64,000 nucleotides of DNA from positions 21,095,334-21,159,333 of the forward strand of contig NC_063271.1 of assembly GCF_910591885.1 (NCBI RefSeq). The letters run 5' to 3'. A program made the position numbers and the translations under genes. The notes beneath the pieces are model-generated. The model ran no database searches, was not told the origin of the DNA, and was given only the letters and a program-made list of their open reading frames with translations. This document shows, in pieces, positions 29,701 to 46,000 of the stretch (position 1 is the first letter of the stretch; each line of letters opens with the position of its first letter). The DNA is from Bombus terrestris. Its lineage: Eukaryota > Arthropoda > Insecta > Hymenoptera > Apidae.

Positions 29701-32700
29701 CCATATCACGTGTAACGTTATATACTAGTACGTACTATCGTATAACGTTATATACTATTACTATATAACGCATAACGTTATATAATATTACTATATAACG
29801 TATAACGTTATATACTATTACTATATAACGCATAACGTTATATAATATTACTATATAACGTATAACGTTATATACTATTACTATATAACGTATAACGTTA
29901 TATACTATTACTATATGACGTATAACGTTATATACTATTACTATATAACGTATAACGTTATATACTATTACTATATAACGTATAACGTTCAATAGTATTA
30001 CTATATAACGCATAACGTTATATAATATTACTATATAACGTATAACGTTATATACTATTACTATATAACGTATAACGTTATATACTATTACTATATAACG
30101 TATAACGTTATATACTATTACTATATAACGCATAACGTTATATAATATTACTATATAGCGTATAACGTTATATACTATTACTATATAACGTATAACGATA
30201 TATACTATTCCGTACTATCGTATAACGTTATATACTATTACTATATAACGTATAACGTTCAATACTATTACTATATAACGCATAACGTTATATAATATTA
30301 CTATATAACGTATAACGTTATATACTATTACTATATAACGTATAACGTTATATACTATTACTATATAACGTATAACGTTATATACTATTACTATATAACG
30401 CATAACGTTATATAATATTACTATATAGCGTATAACGTTGTATACTATTACTATATAACGTATAACGTTATATACTATTACTATATAACGTATAACGTTA
30501 TATACTATTACTATATAACGTATAACGTTATATAGTATTACCATATCACGTGTAACGTTATATACTAGTACGTACTATCGTATAACGTTATATACTATTA
30601 CTATATAACGCATAACGTTATATAATATTACTATATAACGTATAACGTTATATACTATTACTATATAACGCATAACGTTATATAATATTACTATATAACG
30701 TATAACGTTATATACTATTACTATATAACGTATAACGTTATATACTATTACTATATGACGTATAACGTTATATACTATTACTATATAACGTATAACGTTA
30801 TATACTATTACTATATAACGTATAACGTTCAATAGTATTACTATATAACGCATAACGTTATATAATATTACTATATAACGTATAACGTTATATACTATTA
30901 CTATATAACGTATAACGTTATATACTATTACTATATAACGTATAACGTTATATACTATTACTATATAACGTATAACGTTCAATAGTATTACTATATAACG
31001 CATAACGTTATATAATATTACTATATAACGTATAACGTTATATACTATTACTATATAACGTATAACGTTATATACTATTACTATATAACGTATAACGTTA
31101 TATACTATTACTATATAACGCATAACGTTATATAATATTACTATATAGCGTATAACGTTATATACTATTACTATATAACGTATAACGATATATACTATTC
31201 CGTACTATCGTATAACGTTATATACTATTACTATATAACGTATAACGTTCAATACTATTACTATATAACGCATAACGTTATATACTATTACTATATAACG
31301 TATAACGTTATATACTATTACTATATAACGGATAACGTTATATACTATTACTATATAACGTATAACGTTCAATACTATTACTATATAACGCATAACGTTA
31401 TATAATATTACTATATAACGTATAACGTTATATACTATTACTATATAACGTATAACGCTATATACTATTACTATATAACGTGTAACGTTATATACTATTA
31501 CTATATAATGCATAACGTTATATAATATTACTATATAACGTATAACGTTATATACTATCACTATATAACGTATAACGTTATATACTTATACTATATAAGG
31601 TATAACGTTATATACTATTACTATATAACGCATAACGTTATATACTATTACTATATAACGTATAACGATATATACTATTCCGTATTAACGTATAACGTTA
31701 TATACTATTACGTAATAGCGTATAACGTTGTATATTATTACGTACTAACGTATAACGTTATATACTATTACTATATAACGTATAACGTTATATACTATTA
31801 CTATATAACGTATAACGATATATACTATTACGTGCTATCGTATAACGTTATATACTATTACTATATAACGTATAACGATATATATTATTACGTACTAACG
31901 TATAACGTTATATACTATTACTATATAACGTATAACGTTATATACTATTACTATATAACGTATAACGTTATATACTACTACTATATAACGTATAACGTTA
32001 TATACTATTACTATATAACGTATAACGTTATATACTATTACTATATAACGTATAACGTTATATACTATTACGTAATAACGTATAACATTATATAGTATTG
32101 CCATATCACGTATTGCGTTGTATATTATTACGTACTAACGTATAACGTTATATACTATTACTATATAACGTATAACGTTATATACTATTACTATATAACG
32201 TATAACGTTATATACTATTACTATATAACGCATAACGTTATATAATATTACTATATAGCGTATAACGTTGTATACTATTACTATATAACGTATAACGTTA
32301 TATACTATTACTATATAACGTATAACGTTCAATAGTATTACTATATAACGCATAACGTTATATAATATTACTATATAACGTATAACGTTATATACTATTA
32401 CTATATAACGTATAACGTTATATACTATTACTATATAACGTATAACGTTATATACTATTACTATATAACGTATAACGTTCAATAGTATTACTATATAACG
32501 CATAACGTTATATAATATTACTATATAACGTATAACGTTATATACTATTACTATATAACGTATAACGTTATATACTATTACTATATAACGTATAACGTTA
32601 TATACTATTACTATATAACGCATAACGTTATATAATATTACTATATAGCGTATAACGTTATATACTATTACTATATAACGTATAACGATATATACTATTC

Positions 32701-32820
32701 CGTACTATCGTATAACGTTATATACTATTACTATATAACGTATAACGTTCAATACTATTACTATATAACGCATAACGTTATATAATATTACTATATAACG
32801 TATAACGTTATATACTATTA

Positions 32821-35800
32821 CTATATAACGTATAACGTTATATACTATTACTATATAACGTATAACGTTATATACTATTACTATATAACGCATAACGTTA
32901 TATAATATTACTATATAGCGTATAACGTTGTATACTATTACTATATAACGTATAACGATATATACTATTCCGTACTATCGTATAACGTTATATACTATTA
33001 CTATATAACGCATAACGTTATATACTATTACTATATAACGCATAACGTTATATAATATTACTATATAGCGTATAACGTTGTATACTATTACTATATAACG
33101 TATAACGTTATATACTATTACTATATAACGTATAACGTTATATACTATTACTATATAACGTATAACGTTATATAGTATTACCATATCACGTGTAACGTTA
33201 TATACTAGTACGTACTATCGTATAACGTTATATACTATTACTATATAACGCATAACGTTATATAATATTACTATATAACGTATAACGTTATATACTATTA
33301 CTATATAACGCATAACGTTATATAATATTACTATATAACGTATAACGTTATATACTATTACTATATAACGTATAACGTTATATACTATTACTATATGACG
33401 TATAACGTTATATACTATTACTATATAACGTATAACGTTATATACTATTACTATATAACGTATAACGTTCAATAGTATTACTATATAACGCATAACGTTA
33501 TATAATATTACTATATAACGTATAACGTTATATACTATTACTATATAACGCATAACGTTATATACTATTACTATATAACGTATAACGTTATATACTATTA
33601 CTATATAACGTATAACGTTCAATAGTATTACTATATAACGCATAACGTTATATAATATTACTATATAACGTATAACGTTATATACTATTACTATATAACG
33701 TATAACGTTATATACTATTACTATATAACGTATAACGTTCAATAGTATTACTATATAACGCATAACGTTATATAATATTACTATATAACGTATAACGTTA
33801 TATACTATTACTATATAACGTATAACGTTATATACTATTACTATATAACGCATAACGTTATATACTATTACTATATAACGTATAACGATATATACTATTC
33901 CGTATTAACGTATAACGTTATATACTATTACGTAATAGCGTATAACGTTATATAGTATTACCATATCACGTATAACGTTGTATATTATTACGTACTAACG
34001 TATAACGTTATATACTATTACTATATAACGTATAACGTTATATACTATTACTATACAACGTATAACGATATATACTATTACGTGCTATCGTATAACGTTA
34101 TATACTATTACTATATAACGTATAACGATATATATTATTACGTACTAACGTATAACGTTATATAATATTACTATATAACGTATAACGTTATATACTATTA
34201 CTATATAACGTATAACGTTATATACTATTACTATATAACGCATAACGTTATATACTATTACTATATAACGTATAACGATATATACTATTCCGTATTAACG
34301 TATAACGTTATATACTATTACGTAATAGCGTATAACGTTATATAGTATTACCATATCACGTATAACGTTGTATATTATTACGTACTAACGCATAACGTTA
34401 TATAATATTACTATATAACGTATAACGTTATATACTATTACTATATAACGTATAACGTTATATACTATTACTATATAACGTATAACGTTATATACTATTA
34501 CTATATAACGCATAACGTTATATACTATTACGTAATAACGTATAACGTTATATAGTATTGCCATATCACGTATAACGTTGTATATTATTACGTACTAACG
34601 TATAACGTTATATACTATTACTATATAACGTATATCGTTATATCCTATTACTATATAACGTATAACGTTATATACTATTACTATATAACGTATAACGTTA
34701 TATACTATTACTATATAACGTATAACATTATATACTATTACTATATAACGTATAACGATATACACTATTACGTATTAACGTATAACGTTATATACTATTA
34801 CGTTATAGCGTATAACGTTATATAGTATTACCATATCACGTCTAACGTTGTATATTATTACGTACTAACGTATAACGTTATATAGTATTACCAGATCACG
34901 TATAACGTTGTATACTATTACGTAATAACGTATAACGTTATATACTATTACGTAATAACGTATAACGTTATATAATATTGCCATATCACGTATAACGTTG
35001 TATATTATTACGTACTAACGTATAACGTTATATACTATTACTATATAACGTATAACGTTATATACTATTACTATATAACGGATAACGTTATATACTATTA
35101 CTATATAACGTATAACGTTCAATACTATTACTATATAACGCATAACGTTATATAATATTACTATATAACGTATAACGTTATATACTATTACTATATAACG
35201 TATAACGCTATATACTATTACTATATAACGTGTAACGTTATATACTATTACTATATAATGCATAACGTTATATAATATTACTATATAACGTATAACGTTA
35301 TATACTATCACTATATAACGTATAACGTTATATACTTATACTATATAAGGTATAACGTTATATACTATTACTATATAACGCATAACGTTATATACTATTA
35401 CTATATAACGTATAACGATATATACTATTCCGTATTAACGTATAACGTTATATACTATTACTATACAACGTATAACGATATATACTATTACGTGCTATCG
35501 TATAACGTTATATACTATTACTATATAACGTATAACGATATATATTATTACGTACTAACGTATAACGTTATATACTATTACTATATAACGTATAACGTTA
35601 TATACTATTACTATATAACGTATAACGTTATATACTACTACTATATAACGTATAACGTTATATACTATTACTATATAACGTATAACGTTATATACTATTA
35701 CTATATAACGTATAACGTTATATACTATTACGTAATAACGTATAACATTATATAGTATTGCCATATCACGTATTGCGTTGTATATTATTACGTACTAACG

Positions 35801-38800
35801 TATAACGTTATATACTATTACTATATAACGTATAACGTTATATACTATTACTATATAACGTATAACGTTATATACTATTACTATACAACGCATAACGTTA
35901 TATAATATTACTATATAGCGTACAACGTTGTATACTATTACTATATAACGTATAACGTTATATACTATTACTATATAACGTATAACGTTATATACTATTA
36001 CTATATAACGTATAACGTTATATAGTATTACCATATCACGTGTAACGTTATATACTAGTACGTACTATCGTATAACGTTATATACTATTACTATATAACG
36101 CATAACGTTATATAATATTACTATATAACGTATAACGTTATATACTATTACTATATAACGCATAACGTTATATAATATTACTATATAACGTATAACGTTA
36201 TATACTATTACTATATAACGTATAACGTTATATACTATTACTATATAACGTATAACGTTATATACTATTACTATATAACGTTATACGTTATATAGTATTA
36301 CCATATCACGTGTAACGTTATATACTAGTACGTACTATCGTATAACGTTATATACTATTACTATATAACGCATAACGTTATATAATATTACTATATAACG
36401 TATAACGTTATATACTATTACTATATAACGCATAACGTTATATAATATTACTATATAACGTATAACGTTATATACTATTACTATATAACGTATAACGTTA
36501 TATACTATTACTATATGACGTATAACGTTATATACTATTACTATATAACGTATAACGTTATATACTATTACTATATAACGTATAACGTTCAATAGTATTA
36601 CTATATAACGCATAACGTTATATAATATTACTATATAACGTATAACGTTATATACTATTACTATATAACGTATAACGTTATATACTATTACTATATAACG
36701 TATAACGTTATATACTATTACTATATAACGCATAACGTTATATAATATTACTATATAGCGTATAACGTTATATACTATTACTATATAACGTATAACGATA
36801 TATACTATTCCGTACTATCGTATAACGTTATATACTATTACTATATAACGTATAACGTTCAATACTATTACTATATAACGCATAACGTTATATAATATTA
36901 CTATATAACGTATAACGTTATATACTATTACTATATAACGTATAACGTTATATACTATTACTATATAACGTATAACGTTATATACTATTACTATATAACG
37001 CATAACGTTATATAATATTACTATATAGCGTATAACGTTGTATACTATTACTATATAACGTATAACGTTATATACTATTACTATATAACGTATAACGTTA
37101 TATACTATTACTATATAACGTATAACGTTATATAGTATTACCATATCACGTGTAACGTTATATACTAGTACGTACTATCGTATAACGTTATATACTATTA
37201 CTATATAACGCATAACGTTATATAATATTACTATATAACGTATAACGTTATATACTATTACTATATAACGCATAACGTTATATAATATTACTATATAACG
37301 TATAACGTTATATACTATTACTATATAACGTATAACGTTATATACTATTACTATATGACGTATAACGTTATATACTATTACTATATAACGTATAACGTTA
37401 TATACTATTACTATATAACGTATAACGTTAAATAGTATTACTATATAACGCATAACGTTATATAATATTACTATATAACGTATAACGTTATATACTATTA
37501 CTATATAACGTATAACGTTATATACTATTACTATATAACGTATAACGTTATATACTATTACTATATAACGTATAACGTTCAATAGTATTACTATATAACG
37601 CATAACGTTATATAATATTACTATATAACGTATAACGTTATATACTATTACTATATAACGTATAACGTTATATACTATTACTATATAACGTATAACGTTA
37701 TATACTATTACTATATAACGCATAACGTTATATAATATTACTATATAGCGTATAACGTTATATACTATTACTATATAACGTATAACGATATATACTATTC
37801 CGTACTATCGTATAACGTTATATACTATTACTATATAACGTATAACGTTCAATACTATTACTATATAACGCATAACGTTATATACTATTACTATATAACG
37901 TATAACGTTATATACTATTACTATATAACGGATAACGTTATATACTATTACTATATAACGTATAACGTTCAATACTATTACTATATAACGCATAACGTTA
38001 TATAATATTACTATATAACGTATAACGTTATATACTATTACTATATAACGTATAACGCTATATACTATTACTATATAACGTGTAACGTTATATACTATTA
38101 CTATTACATGCATAACGTTATATAATATTACTATATAACGTATAACGTTATATACTATCACTATATAACGTATAACGTTATATACTTATACTATATAAGG
38201 TATAACGTTATATACTATTACTATATAACGCATAACGTTATATACTATTACTATATAACGTATAACGATATATACTATTCCGTATTAACGTATAACGTTA
38301 TATACTATTACGTAATAGCGTATAACGTTGTATATTATTACGTACTAACGTATAACGTTATATACTATTACTATATAACGTATAACGTTATATACTATTA
38401 CTATACAACGTATAACGATATATACTATTACGTGCTATCGTATAACGTTATATACTATTACTATATAACGTATAACGATATATATTATTACGTACTAACG
38501 TATAACGTTATATACTATTACTATATAACGTATAACGTTATATACTATTACTATATAACGTATAACGTTATATACTATTACTATATAACGTATAACGTTA
38601 TATACTACTACTATATAACGTATAACGTTATATACTATTACTATATAACGTATAACGTTATATACTATTACTATATAACGTATAACGTTATATACTATTA
38701 CGTAATAACGTATAACATTATATAGTATTGCCATATCACGTATTGCGTTGTATATTATTACGTACTAACGTATAACGTTATATACTATTACTATATAACG

Positions 38801-39360
38801 TATAACGTTATATACTATTACTATATAACGTATAACGTTATATACTATTACTATATAACGCATAACGTTATATAATATTACTATATAGCGTATAACGTTG
38901 TATACTATTACTATATAACGTATAACGTTATATACTATTACTATATAACGTATAACGTTCAATAGTATTACTATATAACGCATAACGTTATATAATATTA
39001 CTATATAACGTATAACGTTATATACTATTACTATATAACGTATAACGTTATATACTATTACTATATAACGTATAACGTTATATACTATTACTATATAACG
39101 TATAACGTTCAATAGTATTACTATATAACGCATAACGTTATATAATATTACTATATAACGTATAACGTTATATACTATTACTATATAACGTATAACGTTA
39201 TATACTATTACTATATAACGTATAACGTTATATACTATTACTATATAACGCATAACGTTATATAATATTACTATATAGCGTATAACGTTGTATACTATTA
39301 CTATATAACGTATAACGATATATACTATTCCGTACTATCGTATAACGTTATATACTATTA
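32821..39360. repeat. 6.6-kb higher-order repeat, copy 2
   Basis: Partner of 26221-32820, with roughly ten single-base differences noticed. These include TACAACGTTG at 35921, AATAGTATTA following TATAACGTTA at 37431, ctattacatg at 38101 (the partner has ctatataatg) and T11C in the monomer at 33541. One extra canonical monomer lies around 38521-38580. Homology ends at 39360, where a cataacttta monomer begins a different block. Confidence 0.87.
36271..36300. repeat. Monomer with flipped ATA spacer
   Basis: Spacer at 36282-36284 is TAT with both arms intact; the linker is the ordinary GTATTAC. Paralogue of 29671 in the second 6.6-kb copy, so the spacer flip predates that duplication while the linker state differs between copies. 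Confidence 0.82.
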
Positions 39361-40640
39361 CTATATAACGCATAACTTTATATACTATTACTATATAACG
39401 TATAACGTTATATACTATTACTATATAACGCATAACGTTATATAATATTACTATATAACGTATAACGTTATATACTATTACGTAATAACGTATAACGTTA
39501 TATACTATTACGTAATAACGTATAACGTTATATAGTATTGCCATATCACGTATAACGTTGTATATTATTACGTACTAACGTATAACGTTATATACTATTA
39601 CTATATAACGTATAACGTTATATACTATTACTGTATAACGTATAACGTTATATACTATTACTATATAACGTATAACGTTATATACTATTACTATATAACG
39701 CATAACGTTATATAATATTACTATATAGCGTATAACGTTGTATACTATTACTATATAACGTATAACGATATATACTATTCCGTACTATCGTATAACGTTA
39801 TATACTATTACTATATAACGCATAACTTTATATACTATTACTATATAACGTATAACGTTATATACTATTACTATATAACGTATAACGTTATATACTATTA
39901 CTATATAAAGTATAACGATATACACTATTACGTATTAACGTATAACGTTATATACTATTACGTAATAGCGTATAACGTTATATAGTATTACCATATCACG
40001 TATAACGTTGTATATTATTACGTACTAACGTATAACGTTATATAGTATTACCAGATCACGTATAACGTTGTATACTATTACGTAATAACGTATAACATTA
40101 TATACTATTACGTAATAACGTATAACGTTATATAATATTGCCATATCACGTATAACGTTGTATATTATTACGTACTAACGTATAACGTTATATACTATTA
40201 CTATATAAAGTATAACGTTCAATACTATTACTATATAACGCATAACGTTATATAATATTACTATATAACGTATAACGTTATATACTATTACTATATAACG
40301 CATAACGTTATATACTATTACTATATAACGTATAACGATATATACTATTCCGTATTAACGTATAACGTTATATACTATTACGTAATAGCGTATAACGTTA
40401 TATAGTATTACCATATCACGTATAACGTTGTATATTATTACGTACTAACGTATAACGTTATATACTATTACTATATAACGTATAACGTTATATACTATTA
40501 CTATACAACGTATAACGATATATACTATTACGTGCTATCGTATAACGTTATATACTATTACTATATAACGTATAACGATATATATTATTACGTACTAACG
40601 TATAACGTTATATAATATTACTATATAACGTATAACGTTA
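39061..40640. repeat. Block carrying cataacttta monomers, copy 1
   Basis: Matches 41491-42890 at 2,430 bp (cgtactatcg 39331/41761, ctgtataacg 39631/42061), then at 2,250 bp (ctatataaag 39901/42151, ccagatcacg 40051/42301, cgtgctatcg 40531/42781). The 180-bp change is an additional six-monomer stretch at 39691-39870 that contains a second cataacttta monomer. Confidence 0.82.
39361..39390. repeat. cataacttta monomer (four copies)
   Basis: T11C plus G17T gives CATAACTTTA, one of the few monomers that lose the right-arm CpG and the only T-tract of three that I noticed. It starts at 39361, 39811, 41791 and 46709, always after cgtactatcg. It marks a lineage confined to 39-47 kb. Confidence 0.85.
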
Positions 40641-41490
40641 TATACTATTACGTAATAGCGTATAACGTTATATAGTATTACCATATCACGTATAACGTTG
40701 TATATTATTACGTACTAACGCATAACGTTATATAATATTACTATATAACGTATAACGTTATATACTATTACTATATAACGTATAACGTTATATACTATTA
40801 CTATATAACGTATAACGTTATATACTATTACTATATAACGCATAACGTTATATACTATTACGTAATAACGTATAACGTTATATAGTATTGCCATATCACG
40901 TATAACGTTGTATATTATTACGTACTAACGTATAACGTTATATACTATTACTATATAACGTATAACGTTATATCCTATTACTATATAACGTATAACGTTA
41001 TATACTATTACTATATAACGTATAACGTTATATACTATTACTATATAACGTATAACATTATATACTATTACTATATAACGTATAACGATATACACTATTA
41101 CGTATTAACGTATAACGTTATATACTATTACGTTATAGCGTATAACGTTATATAGTATTACCATATCACGTCTAACGTTGTATATTATTACGTACTAACG
41201 TATAACGTTATATAGTATTACCAGATCACGTATAACGTTGTATACTATTACGTAATAACGTATAACGTTATATACTATTACGTAATAACGTATAACGTTA
41301 TATAATATTGCCATATCACGTATAACGTTGTATATTATTACGTACTAACGTATAACGTTATATACTATTACTATATAACGTATAACGTTATATACTATTA
41401 CTATATAACGGATAACGTTATATACTATTACTATATAACGTATAACGTTCAATACTATTACTATATAACGCATAACGTTATATAATATTA

Positions 41491-42890
41491 CTATATAACG
41501 TATAACGTTATATACTATTACTATATAACGTATAACGTTCAATACTATTACTATATAACGCATAACGTTATATAATATTACTATATAACGTATAACGTTA
41601 TATACTATTACTATATAACGTATAACGTTATATACTATTACTATATAACGTATAACGTTATATACTATTACTATATAACGCATAACGTTATATAATATTA
41701 CTATATAGCGTATAACGTTGTATACTATTACTATATAACGTATAACGATATATACTATTCCGTACTATCGTATAACGTTATATACTATTACTATATAACG
41801 CATAACTTTATATACTATTACTATATAACGTATAACGTTATATACTATTACTATATAACGCATAACGTTATATAATATTACTATATAACGTATAACGTTA
41901 TATACTATTACGTAATAACGTATAACGTTATATACTATTACGTAATAACGTATAACGTTATATAGTATTGCCATATCACGTATAACGTTGTATATTATTA
42001 CGTACTAACGTATAACGTTATATACTATTACTATATAACGTATAACGTTATATACTATTACTGTATAACGTATAACGTTATATACTATTACTATATAACG
42101 TATAACGTTATATACTATTACTATATAACGTATAACGTTATATACTATTACTATATAAAGTATAACGATATACACTATTACGTATTAACGTATAACGTTA
42201 TATACTATTACGTAATAGCGTATAACGTTATATAGTATTACCATATCACGTATAACGTTGTATATTATTACGTACTAACGTATAACGTTATATAGTATTA
42301 CCAGATCACGTATAACGTTGTATACTATTACGTAATAACGTATAACATTATATACTATTACGTAATAACGTATAACGTTATATAATATTGCCATATCACG
42401 TATAACGTTGTATATTATTACGTACTAACGTATAACGTTATATACTATTACTATATAAAGTATAACGTTCAATACTATTACTATATAACGCATAACGTTA
42501 TATAATATTACTATATAACGTATAACGTTATATACTATTACTATATAACGCATAACGTTATATACTATTACTATATAACGTATAACGATATATACTATTC
42601 CGTATTAACGTATAACGTTATATACTATTACGTAATAGCGTATAACGTTATATAGTATTACCATATCACGTATAACGTTGTATATTATTACGTACTAACG
42701 TATAACGTTATATACTATTACTATATAACGTATAACGTTATATACTATTACTATACAACGTATAACGATATATACTATTACGTGCTATCGTATAACGTTA
42801 TATACTATTACTATATAACGTATAACGATATATATTATTACGTACTAACGTATAACGTTATATAATATTACTATATAACGTATAACGTTA
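41491..42890. repeat. Block carrying cataacttta monomers, copy 2
   Basis: Partner of 39061-40640, lacking the 180-bp stretch. Both copies contain the unusual ctatataaag monomer combined with A20C/T21A (40201 and 42451). Confidence 0.82.
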
Positions 42891-43020
42891 TATACTATTA
42901 CTATATAACGTATAACGTTATATACTATTACTATATAACGCATAACGTTATATACTATTACTATATAACGTATAACGATATATACTATTCCGTATTAACG
43001 TATAACGTTATATACTATTA

Positions 43021-43048
43021 CTATAATGTATAACGTTATATACTATTA
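43021..43048. repeat. 28-bp short monomer, first register shift (-2)
   Basis: The copy reads CTATAATGTATAACG at its start, where CTATATAATGTATAACG would be the full-length form (also present at 44129). The simplest reading is loss of one TA dinucleotide plus a C9T change. Compared with the paralogous copy around 34291-34530, this is also the point where four monomers (cgtaatagcg, ccatatcacg, cgtactaacg and one canonical) are absent, so it lies at or beside a deletion junction. Confidence 0.9.
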
Positions 43049-46000
43049 CTATATAACGTATAACGTTATATACTATTACTATATAACGCATAACGTTATA
43101 TACTATTACGTAATAACGTATAACGTTATATAGTATTGCCATATCACGTATAACGTTGTATATTATTACGTACTAACGTATAACGTTATATACTATTACT
43201 ATATAACGTATAACGTTATATCCTATTACTATATAACGTATAACGTTATATACTATTACTATATAACGTATAACGTTATATACTATTACTATATAACGTA
43301 TAACATTATATACTATTACTATATAACGTATAACGATATACACTATTACGTATTAACGTATAACGTTATATACTATTACGTTATAGCGTATAACGTTATA
43401 TAGTATTACCATATCACGTCTAACGTTGTATATTATTACGTACTAACGTATAACGTTATATAGTATTACCAGATCACGTATAACGTTGTATACTATTACG
43501 TAATAACGTATAACGTTATATACTATTACGTAATAACGTATAACGTTATATAATATTGCCATATCACGTATAACGTTGTATATTATTACGTACTAACGTA
43601 TAACGTTATATACTATTACTATATAACGTATAACGTTATATACTATTACTATATAACGGATAACGTTATATACTATTACTATATAACGTATAACGTTCAA
43701 TACTATTACTATATAACGCATAACGTTATATAATATTACTATATAACGTATAACGTTATATACTATTACTATATAACGTATAACGCTATATACTATTACT
43801 ATATAACGTGTAACGTTATATACTATTACTATATAATGCATAACGTTATATAATATTACTATATAACGTATAACGTTATATACTATCACTATATAACGTA
43901 TAACGTTATATACTTATACTATATAAGGTATAACGTTATATACTATTACTATATAACGCATAACGTTATATACTATTACTATATAACGTATAACGATATA
44001 TACTATTCCGTATTAACGTATAACGTTATATACTATTACGTAATAGCGTATAACGTTATATAGTATTACCATATCACGTATAACGTTGTATATTATTACG
44101 TACTAACGTATAACGTTATATACTATTACTATATAATGTATAACGTTATATACTATTACTATACAACGTATAACGATATATACTATTACGTGCTATCGTA
44201 TAACGTTATATACTATTACTATATAACGTATAACGATATATATTATTACGTACTAACGTATAACGTTATATACTATTACTATATAACGTATAACGTTATA
44301 TACTATTACTATATAACGTATAACGTTATATACTACTACTATATAACGTATAACGTTATATACTATTACTATATAACGTATAACGTTATATACTATTACT
44401 ATATAACGTATAACGTTATATACTATTACGTAATAACGTATAACATTATATAGTATTGCCATATCACGTATTGCGTTGTATATTATTACGTACTAACGTA
44501 TAACGTTATATACTATTACTATATAACGTATAACGTTATATACTATTACTATATAACGTATAACGTTATATACTATTACTATATAACGCATAACGTTATA
44601 TAATATTACTATATAGCGTATAACGTTGTATACTATTACTATATAACGTATAACGTTATATACTATTACTATATAACGTATAACGTTATATACTATTACT
44701 ATATAACGTATAACGTTATATAGTATTACCATATCACGTGTAACGTTATATACTAGTACGTACTATCGTATAACGTTATATACTATTACTATATAACGCA
44801 TAACGTTATATAATATTACTATATAACGTATAACGTTATATACTATTACTATATAACGCATAACGTTATATAATATTACTATATAACGTATAACGTTATA
44901 TACTATTACTATATAACGTATAACGTTATATACTATTACTATATAACGTATAACGTTATATACTATTACTATATAACGTTATACGTTATATAGTATTACC
45001 ATATCACGTGTAACGTTATATACTAGTACGTACTATCGTATAACGTTATATACTATTACTATATAACGCATAACGTTATATAATATTACTATATAACGTA
45101 TAACGTTATATACTATTACTATATAACGCATAACGTTATATAATATTACTATATAACGTATAACGTTATATACTATTACTATATAACGTATAACGTTATA
45201 TACTATTACTATATGACGTATAACGTTATATACTATTACTATATAACGTATAACGTTATATACTATTACTATATAACGTATAACGTTCAATAGTATTACT
45301 ATATAACGCATAACGTTATATAATATTACTATATAACGTATAACGTTATATACTATTACTATATAACGTATAACGTTATATACTATTACTATATAACGTA
45401 TAACGTTATATACTATTACTATATAACGCATAACGTTATATAATATTACTATATAGCGTATAACGTTATATACTATTACTATATAACGTATAACGATATA
45501 TACTATTCCGTACTATCGTATAACGTTATATACTATTACTATATAACGTATAACGTTCAATACTATTACTATATAACGCATAACGTTATATAATATTACT
45601 ATATAACGTATAACGTTATATACTATTACTATATAACGTATAACGTTATATACTATTACTATATAACGTATAACGTTATATACTATTACTATATAACGCA
45701 TAACGTTATATAATATTACTATATAGCGTATAACGTTGTATACTATTACTATATAACGTATAACGTTATATACTATTACTATATAACGTATAACGTTATA
45801 TACTATTACTATATAACGTATAACGTTATATAGTATTACCATATCACGTGTAACGTTATATACTAGTACGTACTATCGTATAACGTTATATACTATTACT
45901 ATATAACGCATAACGTTATATAATATTACTATATAACGTATAACGTTATATACTATTACTATATAACGCATAACGTTATATAATATTACTATATAACGTA

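Larger units (their letters stand above)
26221..32820. repeat. 6.6-kb higher-order repeat, copy 1
   Basis: Tandem partner of 32821-39360. The offset is 6,600 bp (220 monomers) from about 26221 to 31950, then 6,630 bp after one extra monomer in copy 2. Diagnostic shared variants are TATATCGTTA with TATCCTATTA (28021/34621), ctatacaacg with T11C (29281/35881) and the flipped ATA spacer (29671/36271). Copy-specific variants here are TATAGTAATA ends at 28431 and 29691. The stretch 32731-32820 is a junction between copies. Confidence 0.87.
1..43020. repeat. In-register block 1: 1,434 monomers of exactly 30 bp
   Basis: Every monomer in this stretch starts at a coordinate equal to 1 modulo 30. Substitution variants are abundant, but I found no net length change over 43 kb. 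Larger duplications and deletions inside the block are whole multiples of 30 bp (for example 120, 180, 300 and 3300 bp), as expected for unequal exchange between aligned monomers. Confidence 0.93.

Noticed and set aside
39361..43020. Inserted transposon between copies 2 and 3 of the 6.6-kb unit
   Set aside because: The interval consists entirely of 30-bp satellite monomers in register. There are no terminal repeats, target-site duplication or coding sequence.
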